Positions 1 through 19,689 of a DNA stretch of 64,000 nt are shown one piece after another. A program made the position numbers and the translations under genes. The notes beneath the pieces were generated by a model. The model searched no databases. It had not been told where the DNA came from and saw only the letters and a list, made by a program, of their open reading frames with translations. Position 1 is the first letter of the stretch; the number at the start of each line of letters is the position of its first letter. This DNA comes from Glandiceps talaboti (Eukaryota > Hemichordata > Enteropneusta > Spengelidae): NCBI RefSeq assembly GCF_964340395.1, contig NC_135549.1, positions 17,628,342-17,692,341 on the forward strand, written 5' to 3'.

Positions 1-2168
1 ATAATAAAAAGGATCGTAGACAGGGGGCACCCTTGCCTAATACCTCTAGAAGGACTGAACCAACCGGTGTAATGACCATTATTTAAAACACAACTTTTTA
101 TATTAGTGTAAAAAACCTTAACCCATTTAATAACCGAGGGACCAAACCCAAACAGATTCAAAGACTTGAACATAAGCGGCCACTCTAGGCTATCGTATGC
201 CTTCTCTAAATCTACAAGTAGTACGACACCTGGGGTATTTGTCATTTTTGTGTACTCAAGACAATCGCGAATAAGGTGAATGTTTTCTGCAATATTCCTA
301 CCCTTAATGAAAGCCCTTTGATCAGGGTGAATTACTGAAGAAACGACACTGCTCATTCTCTTAGCAATTGCTTTACTAGCAACTTTATAGTCAATGTTGA
401 GGAGTGAAATTGGTCTCCAGTTCTTGTTTTTTTCAAGCGTCTGACCGGACTTTGGAATTAAACTAATTACCGCTTCACATTGCGAAGTAGACATTTCGCC
501 TTGATTAAAAGCATAATTAAGGGCGGCCGTGAAATGGTCTCCCAAATCATCCCATAGAGCAAAATAGAATTCTACCGAAAGGCCATCCGAGCCTGGCGAC
601 TTATTTTTTTGCATTGACTTCAATATTTCATAACATTCTTTGTTTGAAAGTATGCCTTCGCAACTTTGTGCATCTTCTGGACGTAATTTAGGAATACGGT
701 TTACGTTGAAGAAGTTTGTATTGATAACGGGGTCATTCATGTCCGGAGAAGTTGTTTTGTAAAGCTTACTATAAAAATGCTTAATATAACTTAGTAAATC
801 ACCTCTCTCCGAAATCCGAGTACCATCGTCATGCGTAAGTTCCTTAATTGTTTTCCTAGACGAGTTTTTGGATTCCAAGTTAAGAAAATATTTTGTGCTT
901 TTCTCCCCTTCCTCATACCAGCGTGCTTTTGACCTTATTGCTGCTGCTTTGGATTTATAAATATATATTGACTCTAACTGCTGTTTATAGTCATTGTATT
1001 CATTGAGGACACGCTCGTCAAGATTTTCATTAATAAGCGCTTCAAGTCGAGAAATTTGAGAAGTTATCTTCTTTTCTTGGTCTCTTAATTCGCGGGCTTT
1101 GTTACGACTATACTTCATTGACATTTCCTTTACCTTAAATTTAAAGAATTCCCAACGTGATTTTGGATTACCGTCGTGATCGTTAAGGATGCTATTCACA
1201 AGTTGACGGACTTCCATTATGTAATCTTCTTGAATTAAATGACTATTATTGAATTTCCAAAAACCCGGTCCACGAGCGTCAGCTGTAGAATTTAAAGACA
1301 AAGAGACAAGACTGTGGTCAGTCATAATAGCTGGTGTGATGTCACAATTCATCAAATACGATTTCCAGGTGCGCGGGACAAAGAAATAATCAAGCCGGGA
1401 GGCTGATCTCCCCCTTCGCCACGTATACTGTACTCTACCAGGGTGAAGCAGACGAAATGCATCTACACAGTGATTTGTGGTTAAAAAACGAAAAACTGCC
1501 TTTCTCGATTTTTTTTTATCATCGATAGTACCCACCCCCATAGAGCAACGATCCTGTTCCGGGTCCATTGCAATATTGAAATCACCTCCACACAGAATTG
1601 GCAAATGTGGAAAATTCAAACTAAGATGCTGACTTAACTTGTCAATAACATTAATTTGTTCTGTTCCCGCATTGGGTAAATACACATTTACTAACACGAA
1701 ATGACGTTTGTTGCATTTAACTTCAGTGGCTACATAACTTCCATCTGTACTAAAAATGAATTTCATAATGTCAAAACTGTGGTTTTTCTTGAAAAGAATT
1801 GACACACCCCGGCTACGATTTGTCCCGTGGCTAAAAAACATATCACTTCCCCATTCCTTCTGCCAATACCTTTCTGATTGAACGGTGCTATGACATTCTT
1901 GCAAAAATACAACATCCACTTTTTTACTTTGCAAAAAATTGAAAATACATTTCCTTTTCCTTTCATCACCTAACCCTCTCACATTTAAAGAAAGAAATTT
2001 AAGACAATCCAAAACTACACAAAACACGCAACAAAAAAGTGCGACACGGGAAGGGCACACTAAAGGTGGCCCAAACAAGAGAAAAACTGCAGAGAAGACG
2101 CAAGCAAAAAAATTAAATAAAGCAGCAAGGTGTACAAAAAGGAAGCACCTCCTCCCAACAAAAACAAA
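1..2168 (-). CDS. LINE ORF2 protein: APE endonuclease + reverse transcriptase (partial)
   Basis: ORF2 cuts target DNA and primes reverse transcription. The frame is open from just after a TAG at 2169-2171 to the left edge, about 720 codons with no stop. Endonuclease motifs in order: SLNVRGLGDERKR (near 1985), FLQECHS, GGDFNIAMDPEQDR (near 1580), RLDYFFVPRTW (near 1390) and TDHSLV (near 1315). Reverse transcriptase motifs follow: KSPGSDGLSVEFY (near 595), SLIPKSGQ, NWRPISLLNIDYK, DQRAFIKGR, LLVDLEKAYDSLEW (near 215) and RGIRQGCPLST (near 20). The catalytic [FY]xDD motif would lie beyond the window. I find no ATG in this frame between the TAG and the conserved endonuclease start, so initiation is unexplained: a lost start, a non-AUG start, or re-initiation after ORF1. 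Confidence 0.88.
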
Positions 2169-2263
2169 CTAGAGATTACACAGGGGGATATCACTATTCA
2201 ATACAGTATCAAAGTAATTTGGAGACCCGTTAAAGTTACATGTACAAAACACACTTAATTGTT

Positions 2264-3133
2264 CTATTCCCGCAAAGTTTTTACTCTGTCTTCTGAGTCT
2301 CTATACTTCAGGATAGCAGGGTAGGCGATAAACGGCTTCCAAGATGGGTGATCCCTTTTCAATTTTTTCAGAGCTGGTAATAACGCCCGGCGTTCTACAC
2401 GGAGTTTTGGTGAAAAATCTTGAGAGATGAAAATGTTATTGCCTTGGAATGGGTTTCCTTTTAAAGTGGTTGCAGCTCTCGATAGAATCATTTCTTTTTC
2501 ATCAGTTCTCACAAATGCAACGTGTATAGGGCGTGGCTTCGTGTCCTTGTTGTTTCGATTTTGTACCGGTGTACGGTGCGCTCTTTGTATATCTACTTTG
2601 GCATTTTCCAGCTTCATATGCTCCCGTACAAACTTCTTAATAAATTCTGTACAAGATTCACCTTCCACTTTTTCAGGCACGTTATAAAACACCAGGTTAT
2701 TCCTTCTCAGTCTATTAGCGAAATCATCATGCTCCTCTATTAACTTACTTACATCCGCTCTCTCAGCTTTTGAAATTTTCATTTCACTCACTTCTTTCTG
2801 AGTATATTCCAAGGACTCTCGAAGCTCTCCACATTCTTGTTTAACAGACGATACCACTCGAATCAACTCATCTAAACGTGCGTCAATGACATCCAGCTTT
2901 GATAAACTTGCAATGATAAAATCGAGTTTACCTTCATTGGAAACAAGGTCACTTGCAACAGGTGTGCTCGCAGGCGATCTTTTGTCCATGACCATTGTTT
3001 TACATGGTGGGCTTGATACGCTATCCAAATCACTTTCGGTAGACCCACGTTCTTTTCTACTGCATTTTTCTCCAGCAGGGAGGTACTTAGCCAGACACAT
3101 TCCATCTTGTTTTGGGAGAAAGACGATTATCAC
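2264..3133 (-). CDS. LINE ORF1 protein (coiled coil + RRM-like, L1 ORF1p type)
   Basis: The frame is 289 codons, complete, and followed about 95 bp downstream by the ORF2 frame. Residues ~1-65 are low-complexity and Ser/Lys rich. Residues ~68-125 form a heptad-like coiled coil (LDFIIASLSKLDVIDARLD and on). RRRNNLVFYNVPE-type sequence at ~142-155 marks the RRM-like domain, and VDIQRAHRTP plus RPIHVAFVRTDEKE fit the rest of the nucleic-acid-binding region. The C-terminus is basic (RRALLPALKKLK). Known L1 ORF1 proteins trimerise and coat the element's RNA; that role is inferred from family. The first Met is used, but in-frame Mets at residues 12 and 47-49 are alternatives, because the first residues do not look family-like. 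Confidence 0.82.
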   Translation of the reverse strand: MIIVFLPKQDGMCLAKYLPAGEKCSRKERGSTESDLDSVSSPPCKTMVMDKRSPASTPVASDLVSNEGKLDFIIASLSKLDVIDARLDELIRVVSSVKQECGELRESLEYTQKEVSEMKISKAERADVSKLIEEHDDFANRLRRNNLVFYNVPEKVEGESCTEFIKKFVREHMKLENAKVDIQRAHRTPVQNRNNKDTKPRPIHVAFVRTDEKEMILSRAATTLKGNPFQGNNIFISQDFSPKLRVERRALLPALKKLKRDHPSWKPFIAYPAILKYRDSEDRVKTLRE

Positions 3134-3384
3134 CTTGATTGCTATTGATTGGAAGGAGAGAACTCCAAGGGTGAATTTTTTTTAAAGACAGTTTAGGAGG
3201 CCATTTAGAGGCATAACATATCAAACCATAGACGTAATTTAAAGTCTTCCAATGCTTGAATATGGTAATAAAATACCAGAATTTAAATATGATATGCATT
3301 ACATATTATCTGGAAGTGTATTTTGTTGTGACAAAGCTGTAAGATATTTTGCGGATGTGCACTTTGTAAATGACTTCTCCTGAA

Positions 3385-3930
3385 GTTTAATTTCGTTCCA
3401 AAGAATCCAAAAGCAAAACATTTCAAAACTTTCAGACTTTTGATAGCCCAATGACTGCTCAGCCCACTCCAATAGTCGTAAACTTTTGTTCAATTCGTTT
3501 TAGTGCACATTGGATATGCAACACTTTAATTTAATCTCATCATGCTTGTATGCATCATCAAACCCAAGTAACCACTGTGTATAAGATATTATATAATTTG
3601 AAATAGAATGTGTATTGTTACATGAACTATTGAAATATCCTTAATTTTGAAAAAAAAAAAATTTTAAAGTTTAATTTCGTTCCAAAAAATCCCGAATAAA
3701 GAGCAAAACATTACAAGACTTTCAGACTTTTGATGGCCCAATGGTCGTAAACTTTTGTTCAATTCTTTTTAGTGCACATTGGATATTTAATCTCAATTCA
3801 TGCTTGTATGCAACATCAGAGCCAAGTAAACCACTGTATAAGATATTATATAATTTGGAATAGACTCAAATGTATATTGTTACATGTACTATTCAGAAAA
3901 TATAAAGAAATATCCTTAATTTTGAAAAAA
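3385..3930. repeat. Imperfect tandem duplication, two ~270 bp copies
   Basis: Phrases such as gtttaatttcgttccaaa, actttcagacttttgat and agtgcacattggatat occur in the same order in about 3385-3645 and again in 3665-3925, with small indels and a poly-A tract between them. There is no coding potential. It may be a duplicated segment of an old transposon, or lie upstream of the LINE. Confidence 0.75.
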
Positions 3931-4805
3931 AATGCGAAGCCCACATGAGGATATATTGCCCATTACCAAAAAAAATATACTAGTAGGTTGAACAGCTTTT
4001 TCAATTTCAATTTCTGGTCTAATGTCGTATCTTTCAAAGTAGTTGCCGAAAAGATGTCACATTCAAAGAAAAAAAAATGGATTGTGTTTTCTCAAACAAG
4101 GTGAACTCAGTTGATTCTCCTTGTCATCATTATAATGGAAACGGAAGTTTGGATTTTGATGTCGAAGGTACAGCTCTGTTTACAAATTTAGGGCCATACT
4201 TTCCATTGTAAATTATCGCTTCAAAATGAATTGGAGAATAACGTAGTGTCAGTGTGCAATGAGACAATTATATCAAACATTTTAACCAAAGACAACGTCG
4301 AACACAATTTATTGAAAGTAGATCTTCAATGGGTTGATCTTAAACTGCGTACCTAGTTTAATAGTTTTTCAGGGCCACCAAATATTCCAAAAAGAGATCT
4401 GCCGTTTTATCAGTATGAACTGTTTTAATATAAGATCGAGCGCATTTTCGGAGTCACTGCATGCAGCATAGCAGGCGACTTCACGTTGAAAGGCGTTTTC
4501 CGTCTTTTTTGAGTTCCACTCGCTGACATTATAATTGCGACTTGCTATCTTCAAATGAAGGAGACTTTCAAGACTACTGTTACTCGCGGAAAATGCACAG
4601 TGCGTGTGCACACTTCTTTTAAGTTGCTGCACTAACTGGACACATTTTAGTCAAAGTTAAGCCAGCGTACAATAGAGATATAAGATACATATTAGCGAGG
4701 AGTCAGTGTACAGTCAATAGTGAACAATCAATTTAAATCGCACATGCTAGGAATCTTCACGTAAATAACGATTTTTACTACAAACATCGCTATGCATTCA
4801 AAAAG
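3931..4805. other. Unassigned AT-rich sequence
   Basis: I see no gene here. A minus-strand frame at 4369-4632 (87 codons) shows no recognisable domain and no splice context. Because a hAT-like terminus lies just to the right at ~4885, this stretch may be the interior of a decayed DNA transposon, but no transposase motif is visible. Confidence 0.4.
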
Positions 4806-4835
4806 TAGTTTTTTTCTCTCTGTTTTCCAAAATCT

Positions 4836-4885
4836 CAGGGGGGCAGCTGCCCCCCTTGCCCCCCCCCCCGCAGGCTACGGTACTG
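4836..4885. mobile_element. Terminus of a hAT-like DNA transposon
   Basis: The reverse complement begins CAGTACCGTAGCCTGCGG, then a G-run and GGGGCAGCTGCCCC-type palindromic G/C blocks. This resembles ends of many animal hAT elements, which start with CAG and are rich in such blocks. The terminus falls exactly where homology between the two segmental duplicates begins (TTACCTCTCGTCG at 4886 and at ~15048). That fits an insertion breaking the left copy. The other end and an 8-bp target duplication were not found, so the element is probably truncated or nested with the LINE. Confidence 0.5.
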
Positions 4886-5106
4886 TTACCTCTCGTCGTT
4901 TAAACTGTCTTTCCTATGAATTTGTTGATGAATGTTTCCACATACATCGTAATTAAATTACACATAGCTACATCAAGACATGATTTCGTGGACCAACGTG
5001 TGTTCTACTTCTTGTGAAAAATACCGAGTAAGAAATACTTATACAGTCATTATGGGCAGTATCTGAAGATTAACTTTGTAATTTTTATATTTATTTATTT
5101 ATTTAG

Positions 5107-8593
<3,487 letters not shown>

Positions 8594-9740
8594 ACATGAA
8601 GATGTCACGAGATGATGACAAACCGATTATCTATCCAATACGATTAATTATTTTGTAGATATAATCATAATCGAATAATAAATGAATTGAATCAATCACT
8701 AAATAATGATTAATACCTGTATACTTATTATTCAACTACCATATCCATATATTTTGCCTTTCATTATTCATTACCCAGTTTGGACATGATTCAAACAAGA
8801 AATGATACAGGTTTACAGAATGTACTTACAATTAAGTGTTTATGGAATTAAAACATTATCACTATTTTTTTATTCATCTCGTGATTTGTCATTGTACCTG
8901 TACCTTTCATTTACTTGTAATTGTAATTTTCGTGGACTATTGTGCATTTCACTTATTTTTGTACTTCATTGATTAATGATTACAAATGTACATCTCTTTC
9001 AATGACTATTGTACCTTCATTGGTTATTGTACCAGTCAATATCGTACCTTTCATTGGTTATTGTACCATTGGTTATTGTAGCAAATTGTAAATGGGCATG
9101 GGTCAACTTGTGACACAAAGTTTATTTTAATAAAATGCTTTAATACATGAAACTTGTTTCGTATATCATATTCATACCAATGTACACGTGTGCCTTGTAG
9201 TGAGTATAAAATCTCTAGATAACATTAACAAGTTTTCCAATGTACAGTTTCACCATGATTGTAATGTAAACTATACATTTTTGATACACATAAAGATTAT
9301 GCCATCAATAATTTTACTGTTATCCTACAGATCTCATGGTTAGAAGGATATATATGTAATTCTTTTGATGAAACAAGAAATAACAGAGAAATGTTCTGAT
9401 CTGGCCCAAATAACAGAAAAATGTACCTTCTTAAGATCATGAATGATAATGTATTTAATATGAACATCTGTAATGTCTATAATGTTTTCTATGTGCTGCA
9501 ATAAAATATTCCTTTGAATATCTGTGCCATCTTGACTGGATTACATTTAAAGATGACTGTATTGATGTATGATGTGGTTTTATGTGACAACATCGGAAAG
9601 CACATTGCTAAAGGAAGGTTCACTATAAACCATTGGGGATTTCTCATCAAAGTTCTATCGTTTATTTTATAGATTTGTCAATGACCATATGTAAAATACC
9701 TTGCCAAAAAAGGCATCATATACACTCACATGCCATTTAC
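8594..9740 (+). other. 3' UTR and flank of Ly6 copy A
   Basis: There is no coding frame. AATAAA occurs at 9129-9134 and 9500-9505. The second lies in a segment (gtgctgcaataaaatattcc) shared with copy B (AATAAA 19134-19139), so it is the likelier ancestral poly(A) signal. A stretch around 8990-9090 repeats cattggttattgtacc several times. Confidence 0.5.
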
Positions 9741-10082
9741 CAAGGGCTTGAGGCAACAATTCTGGTGTCTATAACAATATCGAATATAGACAACATCAAC
9801 AAGTTCCGTCAATTTCTTGTTTATCATTATATTCAGTATCTTGAATCGCTAATTAATATATAATTATAATACGCAGAGAAATACATATATTTAACTCGAT
9901 CGGATCAAGGGCATGAGGCAACAATTCTGGTGTCTATAAGTTATAACAATATTGAATAACGTGAATATAGACAACATCAACAAGTTTCGTCAAGTTCTTG
10001 TTTATCATTATTTCAGTATCCCGAATCGCTAATTAATATTTAATTATAATACACAGAGAAACACATATATTTAACTCGATCG
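9741..10082. repeat. Tandem duplication, two ~165-180 bp copies
   Basis: Both 9741-9901 and 9904-10082 read gaggcaacaattctggtg, tagacaacatcaacaagtt, tcttgtttatcatta, atcgctaattaatat and end atatttaactcgatcg, with a few indels. There is no coding content. Confidence 0.85.
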
Positions 10083-10957
10083 AATTGCACTTGAATACAA
10101 ATAGAATGTACGGGACGCCGGATCCGACGCTGCTGCGGAGCATGCTGCGGAGTGTACCGATTGAATAGCGCCCCCAACGGCCGTATAATTTACTTCTCTG
10201 TCTTGTCGCGCGATCGCGAGATCGAATGATTCGAATCTTGGAATTTGAAAATTCAACCTCCACGCGCTCAACATTTGCTCAATTTGCTCAATTTGCTCAT
10301 TTGCTAAAAAAGGAAGGGTAGGACACTCTGTATTACAAGTTTAAGCAAGGAATGCGTTCGGAGCTCGAGTATGGCAAACAGCGCGTCAGCTGTCGCGAGA
10401 GAACTAAGCGTCGATTTTGCACCATGATCGATCATGTTCCATTAAAGCATTTACAGACTAAATCTACCCTTATACTTTCTTTTCCTTTATTCTATTTTAG
10501 AGTCTTCCCTATTTATATAAACTTTTTCTGCGATTATTAAAAATGTTTCCAGAAAGTGTACAAATACATACGTACAAATCATTTCTGGCCTCATACCCAA
10601 AATAACAAATATGTGTGTATAATGAGTTTATTAAAATATACTTTGAATAAAGAAATAAGTATGTAAATGAGACTCATAGCTAACTTGGGCCTTTGTCACC
10701 TGTATCACATCATTATCATTTTCGGGTTTCACCAGAATTGTTGCCTCATGCCCCTGATCGGATCGCGCTGGAATACAAATAGAATATACGGGACGCTGCT
10801 GCGGAGTGTACCGATTGAATAGCACCCCAACGGTCGTAGAATTTACTTCTCTGTCTTGTCGCGCGATCACGAGGTCGAATGATTCGAATCTTGGAATTTG
10901 AAAATCAACCTCCACGAGCTCAGCATTTGCTCGATTTGCTCAATTTGCTCATTTGCA
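10083..10957. repeat. Direct-repeat pair bracketing ~450 bp
   Basis: Segments 10083-10305 and ~10755-10957 share aatacaaatagaat, cgggacg, gctgcggagtgtaccgatt, acttctctgtcttgtcgcgcg, tcgaatgattcgaatcttgg and a tail of tttgctcaa repeats, at about 90% by eye. Just before the second copy, caccagaattgttgcctcatg (10729-10749) is the reverse complement of sequence at 9907-9930. The arrangement could be a small LTR-like or composite element. No coding frame or TG...CA ends are evident. Confidence 0.65.
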
Positions 10958-13230
10958 GGTGGTTCTAATCAAAGATAATCATAGAATAAATACTGAATTA
11001 ATCACTGAATTTGATTTATACCATTATCTTTCCTATTCACAATTATTCAAGTGATATTTCCCATTTTTAAAATCTCTGTGAATAAAAGAATTATCCAAGC
11101 TATTTTCGATTCATATTTAATATAACCGTTCATTGATTACTGCAGTATGAAAAGTAGTAAGATCATTAATTGTACGATGTGATATATTATATGGTCATCT
11201 CAATGAACTGTTATGTTTTGTTTTTCAATATGTTTATACTAGTATTAAAATATTAAAATATTCTTCTGAAATCCCTTTGTGTCATCTGTCTGTCTCTCCT
11301 TGTAATATCATCACTGTCTTAACACTAGAAACTGTTCTGTCCTAAAAAAAGATTCAAATCAATAATAAATTAATATCCTAATCGTAATGATCTGTTCGCT
11401 ACAATATAGGTAACTCATTTTATGAACATCTGCCAAAATTCTGCTGCAAAATCTAAAAAGAGAAAAAAATTTATTCACACCTCCGTGATAATATCATTCT
11501 ATCTGACATTAAAATTACAATAGGGTGGGGGAGGTGGCTATTGGAATAGGTTCCCACCGTGCATGCGTCTTCAGCCATATATTTGACAAGTCAGTTCAAA
11601 CATTGCACAAAGGTCACACAATGAATATGTAAATCACTTTATTTTGACTTTGTCAAAGTGAAAGAATCGCTGCCATCTTTAAATTAAGTATTTTGTATCC
11701 GTATGACTTTTGACTATAAAATCGGTCATTTTTGCATATTGCAGACGCTTGGCAGTATATACGTGTGTAGTTAAATCGTTCACACGCACTTCCTTCCTAG
11801 TCGGATCTCAGTAATTCTTAATTAGCTGAGTCATCCAATGCAAAGTTTTGTTTGTCCCGGGCCCTTTTTTTCTTTCAAAGCATATTTGGGCGAATCTATA
11901 TACTGCGATGAGCATCCTTAGCACACTTGTCACCCCCACTGTTGGAGGTGCATTTCAAATGAAACTCTTCATTTTCAGCCTACAGTTGAGAAAATATGAC
12001 TGTAACATATAATGTAACAAAATATAATATTTTGTTACATTTGCAACAAAACTAGTTCAATAAGGAAAATACGAAAGATTCTTAACATGTCCATAAAATG
12101 AAGAAAAAAAACATTCTGCGCAGAAAATTGTTATTGTTCATCGAAAAAGTTTCACGATACTTTTCAGAATTATATTCATTCGTTGGTGGATTACAAGGAC
12201 ACTTTTTATCATCTCACGTGAGTGAAATTGTGGACATGTATACGCAGCAACATGAAATAGTGCGTTCACCTTCTTGCTTTACTCACCAGCTTTATTTGTC
12301 TACCTATAAGATTCCCACAGATAATCCTGTTTTCAACAATGGTTGTAGACGTAACCAAGGATTTCTCCTACCGTGATACTTACGAGCTTTGCGATGTAAT
12401 CACTTCTTTTGAACTAGGTACAGGGCCCGTCAACGATCGGATGAGTCATGTGTGTTCTTTCCCTTAGTACAGATTCAATCAACAATCCACCAGACGACAA
12501 CCAACGATGGGCAAAAAGTGAATAGCAATTGATTGTGTTACAAAGGTAGTTCACTTCACTGTCGACCTAATTTACAGGCAAAGAGATCTGATATGATCAC
12601 TTCACTCCACGTGTTTCAACACTGTAGTAAGACTTCAGTGTTAACGGACGAGTAAATACATACCTGATATTCCCACAAATACTGAGAAACTTGGATTCAA
12701 CCATAGATAATGAAATATGTAAGATTTTGTGCTTGTGGGGAAATATAAAGACTGAAGTGACAATCTACAATTGCAAATAACATCTAACAAGTGTTATTTC
12801 TGATGTCTGTCATGTTTGCAAAAGTATAGTAAAATCCATACAGTAACTTTTTGTAAAATAACACATTTATGTAATCTTACCGTCGTTGACACTAGGAGCG
12901 CTTAGAAGTTAACGAACGACAATCACGACATGGCAAAATAGCATACGTAATATGATCTTTGTATTGCTGGTATAAGAACTTCATTCAAAACTGGTCATAT
13001 GCAAAGTTGTGTTATTCAGAGTTGACATTTTTCTCATAGGCAGTGGTACAACCAGGTACTTTTATGCCTGTTCTGCTCTTGTACACCTTTTGTTCGTCAT
13101 TGAGAGCGGTACACCCCCAACCAATGACAAACACTGACAAACAAACGAACGGGTGAACTGAAGTGCACTTTGAGTGTTGGTTCACACATACTATATCTAT
13201 ACATGGTACGGTATTCACATTTAACATAGG
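10958..13230. other. Intergenic, nothing recognised
   Basis: The stretch is AT-rich with short open frames only (for example 12098-12376, 92 codons, no domain, low-complexity start). I see no splice-consistent coding exons or RNA gene. It probably contains upstream regulatory sequence of the copy B Ly6 gene. Confidence 0.5.
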
Positions 13231-13238
13231 TGACGTCA
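13231..13238. promoter_or_regulatory. Palindromic CRE-like site TGACGTCA upstream of Ly6 copy B
   Basis: A perfect TGACGTCA (CREB/ATF consensus) lies about 120 bp before the ATG at 13357. No TATA box is obvious in the proximal region. Function is inferred from the motif alone. Confidence 0.35.
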
Positions 13239-13356
13239 GGAGCTACATAGATAACTACAAAATATTCTAAAGGCATATTTTGTCTCGTGGTGACGCAGTT
13301 GAGCCGAAGTTCTGCGCGACTTTTCACCAGTACGGTTTGATAGGAGAATAATCAAG

Positions 13357-18524
<5,168 letters not shown>

Positions 18525-19645
18525 ACTTGAAGATGTCACGAGATGATGATTTTGTAGATATAATCATAATCTAATAATAAACGAATTGAATCAAGCACTA
18601 AATAATGATTAATACCTGTATACTTATTATTCAACTTCCATATGCATATATTTTGCCTTTCATTATTCATTACCCAGTTTGGACATGATTCAAACAAGAA
18701 ATGATACAGGTTTACAGAATGTATTTACAATTCAGTGTTTATGGAATTAAAACATTATCACTATTTTTTTATTCATCTCGTGAATTGTCATTGTACCTGT
18801 ACCTTTAATTTACTTGTAATTGTTATTTCCGTGGACTATAAATTGTGCCTTTCACTTATTCTTGTACCTTTTGTACCTGTTTTCCAATGTACAGTTTCAC
18901 CATGGTTGTAATGTAAACTATATATTTTTGATACACATAAAGATTATGCCATCAATAATAATACTGTTATCCTACAGATCTCATGGTTAGAAGGATATAT
19001 ATGTAATTCTTTTAATGAAACAAGAAATAACAGAGAAATGTTCTGATTTGGCCGATGTACCTTCTTAAGATCATGAATGATAATGTATCTAATATGAACA
19101 TCTGTAATGTCTATAATGTTTTCTATGTGCTGCAATAAAATATTCCTTTGAATATCTGTGCCATCTTGACTGGATTACATTTAAAGATGACTGTATTGAT
19201 GTATGATGTGGTTTTATGTGACAACATCGGAAAACTGCTAAAGGAAGGTTCACTATAAACCATTGGGGATTTCTCATCAAAGTTCTATTGTTTATTTTAT
19301 AGATTTGTCAATGACCATGTGCAAAATGCCTTGCCAAAAAAGGCATCATATACACTCACACGGCAGAAAAAAAAGGCATACGCATTCACATGATTAAAAT
19401 GGCTGTTTGGAATTTCCTTTGTCACATAAATCAAAGCATTTCATAAATTGTGAAATTTCAAGACTAAATTTCAATGAATATTGAATCAGAGACTGCCATT
19501 GTTTTAAAATACCATTTTTGACAACCTTTATTCCACCTGTCTGAATGTCGTTAAATTACATTTCGACATTTTTTGACTTCAGGTATACTGCACATTGTAA
19601 AATTTGTAAGGAAAATATAAGTATTCTAATTACGATAAAAATCAA

Positions 19646-19651
19646 TTTATT
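19646..19651 (-). terminator. Poly(A) signal AATAAA of the serine racemase-like gene
   Basis: AATAAA on the minus strand about 40 bp after the stop codon at 19690. The same hexamer is kept in the duplicated copy (16205-16210). It gives a short 3' UTR, converging on Ly6 copy B. Confidence 0.55.
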
Positions 19652-19689
19652 AATCTTATAATTTCTTAGATTTCCGATTTATCATGATT

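Larger units (their letters stand above)
1..3133 (-). mobile_element. L1/Tx1-like non-LTR retrotransposon (LINE), 5' part
   Basis: Two consecutive minus-strand reading frames have the order and content of an L1-superfamily LINE: a coiled-coil/RRM-like ORF1 followed by an ORF2 that starts with an APE endonuclease and continues into reverse transcriptase. The element runs off the left edge, so the rest of RT, the C-terminal domain and the 3' end are not visible. The exact 5' end is not defined; sequence upstream of 3133 is AT-rich with no recognisable promoter. Reading frames without internal stops suggest a young copy. L1/Tx1 rather than CR1 or RTE is inferred from the ORF1 type and RT motifs. 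Confidence 0.88.

Noticed and set aside
3931-4805. hAT transposase remains next to the hAT-like terminus
   Set aside because: No BED finger, DDE region or dimerisation domain could be recognised on either strand.
12098-12376. 92-codon plus-strand frame in the intergenic region
   Set aside because: Lys-rich start from an A-run, no domain, no splice-compatible neighbours.
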